Under the pieces are notes generated by a model. That model saw nothing but the letters and a program-made list of their open reading frames with translations, searched no databases and had not been told where the DNA came from. From the NCBI GenBank assembly GCA_009702325.1, contig WLID01000002.1, positions 124,001 through 188,000 of the forward strand: DNA of 64,000 nucleotides, given 5' to 3'. Numbering within the stretch: position 1 is the first letter of the stretch; each line of letters begins with the position of its first letter. Position numbers and translations under genes: made by a program. This stretch comes from Actinomycetota bacterium. GTDB lineage: Bacteria; Actinomycetota; Thermoleophilia; Gaiellales; Gaiellaceae. Positions 9,180 to 17,260 of the stretch are shown here, one piece after another.

Positions 9180-10233
9180 TCAACCCTTCTGCAATCACGT
9201 CGGCAGCGTCAGGACGCGCCGCGGCAAGCATTGCGGCCGCCATCGTGGTGAGGCGGGACGGGTCTGCAAGCAACTCCTTCGCACGGTCACCGACCTCGGA
9301 GAGCTGGGCCTCTCGCACCATCACGGCACCGCCCGCTCGCACAAAATGCTCGGCGTTCTTCGCTTGGTGATCGGCGGTGGCGTAGGGATACGGCACAAAG
9401 ATTGCGGGTTTGCCAGCTGCCGCGACTTCCCACACGGAGCTCCCCGCCCGGGCGATCACGAGATCGGCTGCCGAATAGGCTGCCCCCGGGCGATCGGTTG
9501 TTGGCACGACGACGTACCCAGGACGCGACACGCTGGCGGCGACCTCGTCGAAGTCGCGGTCGCCTGTGATGTGGAGCACGGCGGGCCCATCGGCACCGAA
9601 CGTCTCCACCGCGAACTCGTTGAGCGCGTGTGCGCCCGCCATCGCCCCGGCAATCAGCACCACGGGCCCTTCAGCCGGAAGCCCAAAGAACGCGCGAGCC
9701 TCGGCGGTGGCGATCGACCGTGAGCGTTCGGGGATCGCTCGACCGACGACGTTGTAGCGACTGGTGGTGCGACCTTCGACGGGATAGGCGAGGTAGACGC
9801 GCCGGGCGAACGGTGCTGCGAGCCGATTGGCGAGCCCGAAATGGGCATCGGCTTCGGTCAACGCTGTCGGGATACGAAGCAGCGACGCGGCGAGCACCAT
9901 CGGGCCAGCGACGTAGCCGCCACCACCAAGTACCGCGTCAGGCCGGCGTCGACGGATGATCGCAGCGCATGCCGCGGGTGCTGTTGCGGCGCGGCCAAGT
10001 GCCCGCACGAAACGGAGGCCCAGCTTTCGCGGGAACCCGGAGATCCGGAAGGCGTCGAACTCGTACCCGGCGTCAGGTACGAGGCGAGCCTCGACGCGAT
10101 CCGGCGACCCGGCGAACGTCACGTTCGCTCCTCGCGCTCGCAACGCGTCGGCGATCGCTAGGGCGGGCAGGACGTGTCCTGCCGTTCCCCCGGCTGCGAT
10201 CAGGAACCGAAGCTGTCTGGGTGACTGTTCCAC
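9160..10233 (-). CDS. murG: UDP-GlcNAc:lipid I N-acetylglucosaminyltransferase
   Basis: 357 aa GT28 glycosyltransferase. It converts lipid I to lipid II on the inner face of the membrane. N-terminal glycine loop AAGGTAGHVLPALAIA (about 13-28), second loop GGGGYVAGPM near 99, and a C-terminal donor-binding half with ARAGSSVWEVAAAGKPAIFVPYP. The first 161 bases lie inside the 3' end of ftsW in another frame, and the conserved N-terminus leaves no room for a later start. Confidence 0.96.
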   Translation of the reverse strand: MEQSPRQLRFLIAAGGTAGHVLPALAIADALRARGANVTFAGSPDRVEARLVPDAGYEFDAFRISGFPRKLGLRFVRALGRAATAPAACAAIIRRRRPDAVLGGGGYVAGPMVLAASLLRIPTALTEADAHFGLANRLAAPFARRVYLAYPVEGRTTSRYNVVGRAIPERSRSIATAEARAFFGLPAEGPVVLIAGAMAGAHALNEFAVETFGADGPAVLHITGDRDFDEVAASVSRPGYVVVPTTDRPGAAYSAADLVIARAGSSVWEVAAAGKPAIFVPYPYATADHQAKNAEHFVRAGGAVMVREAQLSEVGDRAKELLADPSRLTTMAAAMLAAARPDAADVIAEGLIALVRS

Positions 10234-11308
10234 GATGAGCGATGTTAAGGAGGATTCCGACCGCGGCGAGCAACACGACGAGGCTCGAGCCGCCGTATGA
10301 GAGGAACGGGAGTGGGATTCCGGTGAGCGGGGCGATGCTCAAGACCGCGGCGATGTTGATCGCGGCCTGACCGCAAACGAGGACGGTGACGCCCGAGGCG
10401 AGGTACTTGCCGAACGGGTCGCGGCAGGCGAGCGCAACTTTGAACCCGGCCCAGCCGAATACGATGTAGGCGGCGACGACCATGGTGACGCCGAACAGTC
10501 CGAGCTCTTCGCCGATGTTCGCGAGCATCATGTCGGTGGGCGCTTCGGGCAGATAGAAGATCTTCTGGACGCCTTGGCCGAGTCCGACGCCGAAGAATCC
10601 TCCGGATCCCATACCGATCATCGCCTGGACGATCTGGAAGCCGGCGCCTTGGGCGTCATCCCATGGGTGAAGGAACGCGAAGAACCGGGCTCGGCGGTAT
10701 GGCTCGAACCAGATGGCGGCTGTGCCGAGCGCACCGGCGATCGCCATCGCACCGCCAAGCACCCGGATGGGTGTGCCCGCGACGAGGAGCACGCCGCTCA
10801 GCATGAGGAGCATGGCGATCGCGGTTCCCATGTCGGGTTCGACGAGGAGCAGCATTGCGAAGAGTCCTGCGAGGGCTCCGATCGGGCGGACAAGGTCGTT
10901 CAGCGTTCGGGGCGCCTTGTGCCGGGCGAGGTAGGCGGCTGCCCAGATGCAAAGTGTGAGCTTCGCGAGCTCGGATGGCTGGAAGGCGGCGGGCCCGAGT
11001 GAGATCCAGCGTCGCGCTCCATTGATAACGGGGCCGATGACCAGCACCGCGACGAGTAGCGCGAGTGAGATGAGGACGAGCGGCCCGGAGAGCTTCTTCA
11101 GGCGGCGGTAGTCCCATCGTTGGGCGATCACCATCAGTGCGATCCCGAGGGAGGCGTAGATGCCTTGGCGTTCGAGGTAGTAGTTCGGGTTCGAGCCGCC
11201 GACTGCTGCGGACGCTGATGTCGCTGAGTAGACCATCACGATCCCGAACGCGACGAGCGCAAGGGTTACGAGGATCAGAACTCTTGACTCAAGCTCACCT
11301 TTGCGCAT
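10073..11308 (-). CDS. ftsW: peptidoglycan polymerase FtsW (SEDS family)
   Basis: 411 aa SEDS protein with about ten membrane segments, which polymerises lipid II at the septum together with FtsI. Family motifs: FGIVMVYSAT in TM1, GARRWISLG, the QPSELAKL segment, LVEPDMGTA, and FLSYGGSS before the last helix. The start is the ATG at 11308 (MRKGELESRV); longer readings add an unlikely 54-residue leader. After the final helix a very basic tail of about 50 residues runs in a different frame through the first 161 bases of murG, an unusually long overlap. Its order before murG is normal for Actinobacteria. Confidence 0.92.
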   Translation of the reverse strand: MRKGELESRVLILVTLALVAFGIVMVYSATSASAAVGGSNPNYYLERQGIYASLGIALMVIAQRWDYRRLKKLSGPLVLISLALLVAVLVIGPVINGARRWISLGPAAFQPSELAKLTLCIWAAAYLARHKAPRTLNDLVRPIGALAGLFAMLLLVEPDMGTAIAMLLMLSGVLLVAGTPIRVLGGAMAIAGALGTAAIWFEPYRRARFFAFLHPWDDAQGAGFQIVQAMIGMGSGGFFGVGLGQGVQKIFYLPEAPTDMMLANIGEELGLFGVTMVVAAYIVFGWAGFKVALACRDPFGKYLASGVTVLVCGQAAINIAAVLSIAPLTGIPLPFLSYGGSSLVVLLAAVGILLNIAHRGTVTQTASVPDRSRGNGRTRPARPSDRRRVASARSERDVRRVAGSRRGSPRT

Positions 11309-11361
11309 CCAACGACACTTCGCCCGCGGCAGCCGAACTCCTCGCGCGGCGCGTCGTTTCA

Positions 11362-11394
11362 GGCCATGCCCTGGGGACAGTCCCCCGGCCATGG
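11362..11394. repeat. nested palindrome, REP-like
   Basis: A perfect odd palindrome GGGGACAGTCCCC lies at 11373-11385, flanked by the near-inverted arms GGCCATGCC (11362-11370) and GGCCATGG (11387-11394). It sits in the 213-base gap between the oxidoreductase and ftsW, which otherwise holds no gene. A -35-like TTGACA at 11470-11475 (minus strand) has no clear -10. Palindromes with this core recall REP/RAYT-type dispersed repeats, but no second copy was noticed in this window. Confidence 0.5.
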
Positions 11395-11521
11395 GGCAAG
11401 GGGACATGGCGGATCGGCAAAGCGTTGCGGCACAACGCGCTCCGACGCAAGGCACGTCGCGCCGAGCCATGTCAAAACGACAACGCCAAAAATCCGAAAA
11501 GGACAGGTGGGCGCTGGCCGT

Positions 11522-12361
11522 TTAGGGCAGCAGCGAATCTTTGGCGATCACGGCCCAATCGTCCTGCCCGTGACCCCGCGCAATCATCTCGTCCATCCGC
11601 TCAGCGACACCCGGCAGAACGGTCAGCCGAACGTCGGTCGCCGCCACCTCCTCCGCCACCAGGCGCGCATCCTTACGCGCCATCACAAGCTCCCACGACG
11701 GCTTCGAAAAATCGCCCGCCGCAATCCCCTTCGACCGAGCCGGTGCCGACGCCGCCGGATTGAAATGCTCAAGCAACGTCACCGCCTCCTCCGTCGGAAT
11801 CCCGAGAGCCTTCCCAAGCGCCATCAGGTCGCTCATCGCGCCGATGTGCCCAAGCAGAAACGTGTTCCCCATCAGCTTGAAACCAGCCGCTGCATCGACG
11901 CGTTCACCCATATCGAGCAACGTTCCCGTCATCGTCTCGAGCAACGGCCGGACGCGATCAACCCGCTCGCGGTCACCCGACACAAGCATCAACCCGGTTG
12001 CATCACGAGCGTTCGACGGCCCCATGAACACCGGCGCGTGGACGTAGACGATGTCGGTGCGGGCCGTCCGTGCCAACGCACCACGAGTCGAAGTTGTCGT
12101 GTGGTCGATCACCAGCGTGCCCGGCGCGCACTGGGCGAGAGCCAGCACCGAGTCGACAGCCGCATCATCCGACACGACGATGTGCACCCGCTCGGCCCCT
12201 GCAACTGCTTCAGCGGCGTCGGCGAACGCGACCGCTCCTTCCTCCACCAGAGCCTGCGCACGCTCGGGGGAACGGTTCCACACATGCACCGTCTCGCCAC
12301 GCTCAAGCAGAGCCCGCGAGAAGTTCGCGCCAAGCAATCCCATTCCGAGGACGGCGATCAT
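11522..12361 (-). CDS. NAD(P)-binding oxidoreductase, 3-hydroxyisobutyrate dehydrogenase-like
   Basis: 279 aa. N-terminal Rossmann fold with VLGMGLLGANFSRALLERG (3-21), substrate-side HAPVFMGPSNARDATG, and KLMGNTFLLG carrying the expected catalytic lysine, then the helical C-terminal domain of the 6-phosphogluconate/3-hydroxyisobutyrate dehydrogenase superfamily. The substrate is unknown. It is inserted between murD and ftsW, where other species have only dcw genes. It has its own TAGCGT hexamer (12368-12373) six bases before the ATG, so it is probably also transcribed separately as a leaderless message. No link to wall synthesis is shown by sequence. Confidence 0.9.
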   Translation of the reverse strand: MIAVLGMGLLGANFSRALLERGETVHVWNRSPERAQALVEEGAVAFADAAEAVAGAERVHIVVSDDAAVDSVLALAQCAPGTLVIDHTTTSTRGALARTARTDIVYVHAPVFMGPSNARDATGLMLVSGDRERVDRVRPLLETMTGTLLDMGERVDAAAGFKLMGNTFLLGHIGAMSDLMALGKALGIPTEEAVTLLEHFNPAASAPARSKGIAAGDFSKPSWELVMARKDARLVAEEVAATDVRLTVLPGVAERMDEMIARGHGQDDWAVIAKDSLLP

Positions 12362-12383
12362 GCTCTCACGCTAGTCGATCGTC

Positions 12384-13547
12384 TCACCCAGCGAGCGATT
12401 CAACCATGCGGCGAAACTCGTCACCGCGGTGCTCGTAGTTCTGGAACTGATCGAAGCTCGCGCATGCCGGGCTCAAAAGCACGACCTCCCCAGGCTTCGC
12501 GAGATGCGCCGCGTGCTCGATGGCCGCAGCGAGCGTCTCGTCGTCATGAAAATCGAGACCGCTCAGCGCCTTGGCAATCTCAGGCGCCGCCTCGCCGATC
12601 AAGTGGATCGCTACAACATTTGGGCCAATCTCGCTGCCCAACGGCGTGTAGTCCTCACCCTTCAACGAACCGCCGAGGATCAGGTGTACCGGCTCGTCGG
12701 CATACGCGGCGAGCGCGCGCCGGGTGGCCGCAACGTTCGTCGCCTTCGAATCGTTGACGTACCGGACGCCCGCGCGCTCGGTCACAGGTTCCAGCCGGTG
12801 TTTCACGCCAGGGAACGTGCCGAGCGCCTCGGCGATCGCGTCGTCATCGATTCCTGCGGCGCGGGCCGCCGCAACGGCAGCAGCGGCGTTCTCACGATTG
12901 TGTCGGCCGCGGATCAGCGGTTCGGCGGGCAGCGGGTCGTCGGCAGAAAACTCGATGCCGGGAAGGCCCGAACCCGCGGGAACGACCTTCGCCCGTGCCC
13001 GGTCGAAGATCCGTAACTTCGCCGCCCGGTACGCGTCAAAGCTGCCGTGCCGATCGATGTGATCGGGTTCGACGTTCAGCAGCACCGCGACATCGCAGGC
13101 GAGCGTGTGGACGTCCTCCAGCTGGAACGACGAGAGCTCACACACAACCCACTCGGCGTCTCTGACAGTCGCGAGCGCGGTGCCGACGTTTCCGGCAACC
13201 GCAACGTCTCGCCCTGCCACACGGAAGATCGCACCGAGGAGTTCCGTGGTGGTCGTCTTGCCGTTCGTACCCGTCACGCCAACGACCTTCGTCGTGGCCG
13301 GGAAGAATGTCCACGCGAGTTCCACCTCCGACCACACAGGAATCGAACGCTCCCGCGCCGCAACGACGAGCGGCAACTCGCTCGGCACGCCAGGGCTCTT
13401 GACGAGGACATCGACTCCCGCGAGCAGCCCCAGGTCATCCTCATTGCCCAAGCTGCGATCGACGGCGATCACCTCGTCGCCTCGCTCGCGGAGCCGCTCA
13501 ATCGCGGCCGTCCCCGAGCGCGCCAGCCCGTAGACGAGGACGCGCAT
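12384..13547 (-). CDS. murD: UDP-N-acetylmuramoylalanine--D-glutamate ligase
   Basis: 387 aa, short for MurD (about 440). It adds D-glutamate to UDP-MurNAc-L-Ala. N-terminal domain MRVLVYGLARSGTAA, ATP loop VTGTNGKTTTTE at 91-102, LNVEPDHIDRHGSF, HNRENAAAAVAAARA and C-terminal NDSKATNVAATRRAL with LSPACASFDQFQNYEHRG. The N-terminal domain is trimmed compared with well-studied enzymes. Start codon ATG 13547 overlaps the mraY stop by one base (TGATG). The open frame extends further upstream only as a shadow of mraY. Confidence 0.96.
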   Translation of the reverse strand: MRVLVYGLARSGTAAIERLRERGDEVIAVDRSLGNEDDLGLLAGVDVLVKSPGVPSELPLVVAARERSIPVWSEVELAWTFFPATTKVVGVTGTNGKTTTTELLGAIFRVAGRDVAVAGNVGTALATVRDAEWVVCELSSFQLEDVHTLACDVAVLLNVEPDHIDRHGSFDAYRAAKLRIFDRARAKVVPAGSGLPGIEFSADDPLPAEPLIRGRHNRENAAAAVAAARAAGIDDDAIAEALGTFPGVKHRLEPVTERAGVRYVNDSKATNVAATRRALAAYADEPVHLILGGSLKGEDYTPLGSEIGPNVVAIHLIGEAAPEIAKALSGLDFHDDETLAAAIEHAAHLAKPGEVVLLSPACASFDQFQNYEHRGDEFRRMVESLAG

Positions 13548-14560
13548 CAGTTCGGGCGGATCTGCGGGTAGTACTTGTAGAAGAGCGCGAAGCCAGCGGC
13601 GCAGAGGATGCCGGAGACGATCCAGAACCGCACCATGATCTTCGTCTCCGACCAGGCCTTCATCTCGAAGTGATGGTGGATCGGCGCCATTAAGAAGACG
13701 CGTCTCCCCCACCAGCGGAACGAGAGCACCTGCAGCATCACCGACACGGCTTCGACGACGAAGATGCCGCCGACGAGCAGCAGGAGCAGCTCGACCTTCA
13801 GGAAGATCGCCATCGCACCGATAGCTCCGCCAAGTGCCATTGAGCCGGTGTCGCCCATGAACACCTCGGCCGGGAACGCGTTGAACCAAAGGAAGCCGAC
13901 TGCGGCCCCGATCACGGCCGCACCGATGAAGGCGGCGTCGAGGCGATTTTCGATGCGGTGATGCAGCCCGCCTGAGCGAATGTAGATCGTCACCGCCATG
14001 GCGGTGAGGGTCATGAGCGAGATGATCGAGGTGCCTGCTGCGAGACCGTCGAGTCCATCGGTCAGGTTCACCGCGTTCGCGGCCCCGACGATGATGAAGA
14101 ACACGAGCACGTACCAGGCGGGGCCGAGCGGAACCCACTTGTCGACGATGGGAACGAAGACGTCATGGCGGAGCTGCTGGTGGTGTGCGGCGTAGCCAAC
14201 CGCGACAGCGGTGCAGCCGAGGAGCACCATCTTCCAGCGTCCGCTTAGCCCAAGCGAGCGCTTCTTCCGAAGCTTCGCGAAGTCGTCGATGAAGCCGATC
14301 GCGCCGCAGGCGACCGTCGCACCAAGGATGGTGAGCGCCGGCAGCGTGTAGTCACTCGTTGCGAGGAAGGCGATCGCGGCGGCGAAGACGATCAGAACGC
14401 CACCCATCGTTGGTGTTCCCTGCTTCGCCGAGTGGTGCTGGGGTCCGTCTTCGCGGATCTGCTGACCGAACGAGTGGCGTCGCAGGAAGTCGATGAAGGT
14501 GGGGCCGGCGAGGATCGAGATGATCAACGCCACAAGCCCTGCCACGAGTACACGTGCCAT
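13547..14560 (-). CDS. mraY: phospho-N-acetylmuramoyl-pentapeptide transferase
   Basis: 337 aa polytopic membrane enzyme that attaches phospho-MurNAc-pentapeptide to undecaprenyl phosphate, giving lipid I. Motifs: HSAKQGTPTMGGV (43-55), Mg-binding DD at 92-93 in GFIDDFAKL, NAVNLTDGLDGLA, FMGDTGSMALGG, and the HHHFE motif in APIHHHFEMKAWSE. Ordinary length. It sits between murF and murD, with a 40-base gap to murF. Confidence 0.97.
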   Translation of the reverse strand: MARVLVAGLVALIISILAGPTFIDFLRRHSFGQQIREDGPQHHSAKQGTPTMGGVLIVFAAAIAFLATSDYTLPALTILGATVACGAIGFIDDFAKLRKKRSLGLSGRWKMVLLGCTAVAVGYAAHHQQLRHDVFVPIVDKWVPLGPAWYVLVFFIIVGAANAVNLTDGLDGLAAGTSIISLMTLTAMAVTIYIRSGGLHHRIENRLDAAFIGAAVIGAAVGFLWFNAFPAEVFMGDTGSMALGGAIGAMAIFLKVELLLLLVGGIFVVEAVSVMLQVLSFRWWGRRVFLMAPIHHHFEMKAWSETKIMVRFWIVSGILCAAGFALFYKYYPQIRPN

Positions 14561-14600
14561 TAGGCCACCCTACTCGGGCGGGAGCGTCGGCGTCTCACCA

Positions 14601-15842
14601 TCATTCGCCGCGTACCTTCGCCGCGACTGTTTCAAGTCCCACCGAACGGGATCCCTTGACGAGCACGACGTCACCCGAGGCGAGCGCCAACAGCGCGGTG
14701 GTGTCGACGTCGGCAGCGTTTGCGAACCATCGAAACGGAACGCGCCCTGTGTCGTAGCCGCGCGCCGCTTCGCCCACACCCCAGATCTCGGTGACGCCAA
14801 GGTTGGCGGCCTGCTCGCCGATCTCGCGGTGGAACGCTGCGCTGTCGGCACCGAGCTCGGCCATCGTCCCGAGGACGGCGATCAGCCGACCCTCCGTCAC
14901 GCGACCCGCAGCATGTTCGAGTGCTGCGCGCATCGAGATCGGATTTGCGTTGTAGGAGTCGTTCAAGAGCAGCGCGCCCGACGCGACAAGCTGCTCCTCC
15001 TCGCGCAGTGGCGAGAATGCGACGTCGAGCGTCCCATCCTCGATGTGCAGTCCGAGGGCGTCGCACACGATCAGCGCAGCGAGCAGATTGTCGAACTGAT
15101 GGCCAGCCGTGAAGTTGGTGGTGAGCGTGATCGTGCGACCAGCGACGTTGAACTGCCCGTCGCGTGTCGACCTGCCGAAGCGCCGGATCTCGATGTCGGT
15201 GCGAAGGAGGTACGGGTCGAGCAGTCGGTCATCGGGCACAACGGCAACACCACCGGGTCGAAGGTGTTCGATCACCTCAGCCTTTGCGCGGGCGACATTC
15301 TCGACTGATTCGAGGAACTCGAGGTGCACGGGCCCGACGTTCGTGATGAGCGCGACGTCTGGCTGTGTGAACCGCGCAAGCCAATCGATCTGGCGCAGTC
15401 CACGCATCCCCATCTCGGCAATGCAGATCTCGGTGTCGGTCTCGATCCGGCAGAGCGTGAGCGGCACGCCAAGCTCGTTATTGAAATTGGCTTCCGACGC
15501 CACCGTGCGGGCGCGAGGTGCACAGAGCGCGGCGAGGATGTCCTTCGTAGTGGTCTTCCCCGTCGATCCGGTGATCGCAACGATCTTGGCGGTCGATCGC
15601 CGTCGGACGGCTCCGGCGATGGCGGCAAGGGCGGCGTGTGCATCGTGTGGCTCAAGCACTGCATCTGCTCCACGGGCGAGCGCGTGGGCGACGAAATCGG
15701 CGCCACGCTCACCAACCGCCACGAAGAGATCTCCCTCCTCAACAAGCCGCGAGTCGATCTTGACTCCGGTAACGACACTCGCCCAGGGGCGAGCTTGAAC
15801 GCGGCCGAGTGTTTCGATCTCTGTGAGCGGAATCGGAATCAT
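14601..15842 (-). CDS. murF: UDP-MurNAc-tripeptide--D-Ala-D-Ala ligase
   Basis: 413 aa. It adds D-Ala-D-Ala to the tripeptide to complete the cytoplasmic precursor. Motifs: VKIDSRLVEEGDLFVAVGE, ATP loop ITGSTGKTTTKDIL near 90-103, SEANFNNELGVPLTL, EMGMRG and NDSYNANPISMRAAL. The ATG at 15842 forms an ATGA overlap with the murE stop, favouring it over an ATG four codons upstream at 15854. No ddl gene for D-Ala-D-Ala synthesis is seen nearby. Confidence 0.96.
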   Translation of the reverse strand: MIPIPLTEIETLGRVQARPWASVVTGVKIDSRLVEEGDLFVAVGERGADFVAHALARGADAVLEPHDAHAALAAIAGAVRRRSTAKIVAITGSTGKTTTKDILAALCAPRARTVASEANFNNELGVPLTLCRIETDTEICIAEMGMRGLRQIDWLARFTQPDVALITNVGPVHLEFLESVENVARAKAEVIEHLRPGGVAVVPDDRLLDPYLLRTDIEIRRFGRSTRDGQFNVAGRTITLTTNFTAGHQFDNLLAALIVCDALGLHIEDGTLDVAFSPLREEEQLVASGALLLNDSYNANPISMRAALEHAAGRVTEGRLIAVLGTMAELGADSAAFHREIGEQAANLGVTEIWGVGEAARGYDTGRVPFRWFANAADVDTTALLALASGDVVLVKGSRSVGLETVAAKVRGE

Positions 15843-17212
15843 GAGGCGCTCCACAGCGCTCGCAGCGCCGATCGCGCGACCTCGCGGTCGTCGAACGGCA
15901 CCTTGCCGCTCGCGAGATCCTGTTCCGCTTCGGCGCCACGACCAGCGAGTACGACGACATCACCGGTGTGGGCGTGCTCGAGGGCACGGTGGATCGCTTT
16001 GCGACGGTCAAGCTCGACCGCGTGCGCCGATCCCATTCCAGCGGCGACTTCCGCGGCGATCACGGCGGGATCCTCGCTGCGCGGGTTGTCGGAGGTGACG
16101 ATCGCCGTGTCGGCGAGCCGCGCGACGACTTCGCCCATCTGTGGCCGCTTGGTGCGGTCGCGATCTCCTCCAGCACCGAACACGACGATCAGCCGCCCAT
16201 CGACGACAAGTTCGCGGGCCGCCCGAAGAATGTTCTCGAGTCCATCCGGGGTGTGGGCGTAATCGACGAGCACCGTGAACGGCTGCCCTTCGTCGATCGG
16301 TTCGAACCGGCCTGGCACTCCACGGACACTCTCGAGCCCCTGTCGAATCTCGTCGTCCGAAATGCCAAGGGCGCGTGCCGCGAGTGCGGCTCCAGCCGCG
16401 TTCGTGCGGTTGAATGTCCCGCGAAGGGCGAGTCGGGTTCCGTCGAGGATCGGTGAGTCGCCGTCGAACGTGATCGCGTCGGGGAGCGTGTCGGCCAAAC
16501 GCTTGCCCCACTCGTCGGCGGTGTTGATCACCGCGATGTCGGACTGCTCGAAGAGCCGACGCTTCGCGTCGAAGTACTCGTCCATCGAGCCGTGGAAGTC
16601 GAGGTGATCTTGCGTGAGATTCGTGAAGAGCAGAACGGCGAATCGGGTCCCGTCGAGACGGCCCTGGGATGAGGCGATCGAGGTGGCCTCCATCACGCAC
16701 GCGGTGTCGCCAGCGTCCACCATCGTGCGAAAGATCCGCTGCAGGTCGATCGCCTCCGGTGTGTTCAGCCCGGTGGGCAGCGACTCGCCGCCAGCTCGCC
16801 GCTCGATGTTCGTAAGCAGTCCGGCGCTGTAGCCCGCCGCTCGTAGGATCGCGTCGAGGAGGTACGCGGACGTCGTCTTCCCGTTCGTTCCCGTGACTGC
16901 GACAACCTTGAGCAACGCAGTCGGATCGTTGAAGAACGCGACCGCGGCGCGCGGCATGGCTGCCCTCGCGCTCGCCACGACGACTTGGGGCACGGGAAGG
17001 GGCAGTGGTCGCTCAACCACGAGTGCGGTAGCGCCAGCTGCGATCGCGTCTGCAGCGAGGTCGTGACCGTCGATCCGGCCTCCCCGCACGCAGAAGAACA
17101 GCGATCCCTGGGTGACGGAACGGGAGTCGTACGCGAGGTCGGTGATCTCGACCGGTGCGGCATTCACTGTCTCGGTCGAACCTACGGCCGCGCTCACGAG
17201 CTCAAGGAGCAT
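15839..17212 (-). CDS. murE: UDP-MurNAc-L-Ala-D-Glu--diamino acid ligase
   Basis: 457 aa. ATP loop VTGTNGKTTSAYLLD near 109, the carbamylated-lysine region MEATSIASSQGRLDG, TNLTQDHLDFHGSM, HTPDGLENIL and DNPRSEDP. The DNPR motif is the one that selects meso-diaminopimelate, so the wall probably contains meso-DAP. One oddity: the conserved GKGHE-like motif near the C-terminus reads AGRGAEAEQ, without the histidine. It lies between ftsI (48 bases upstream) and murF. Confidence 0.95.
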   Translation of the reverse strand: MLLELVSAAVGSTETVNAAPVEITDLAYDSRSVTQGSLFFCVRGGRIDGHDLAADAIAAGATALVVERPLPLPVPQVVVASARAAMPRAAVAFFNDPTALLKVVAVTGTNGKTTSAYLLDAILRAAGYSAGLLTNIERRAGGESLPTGLNTPEAIDLQRIFRTMVDAGDTACVMEATSIASSQGRLDGTRFAVLLFTNLTQDHLDFHGSMDEYFDAKRRLFEQSDIAVINTADEWGKRLADTLPDAITFDGDSPILDGTRLALRGTFNRTNAAGAALAARALGISDDEIRQGLESVRGVPGRFEPIDEGQPFTVLVDYAHTPDGLENILRAARELVVDGRLIVVFGAGGDRDRTKRPQMGEVVARLADTAIVTSDNPRSEDPAVIAAEVAAGMGSAHAVELDRRKAIHRALEHAHTGDVVVLAGRGAEAEQDLASGKVPFDDREVARSALRALWSAS

Positions 17213-17260
17213 CGTGTCGAGTCTAACGAGCGTGGGTACAGGCCCCGACCGGCGGCATGC

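Noticed and set aside
12384..14138. A 584-codon reading of murD with a long N-terminal extension
   Set aside because: The extra 197 codons are the shadow of mraY in another frame. MurD starts at 13547 with the normal MRVLVYGLARSG opening.
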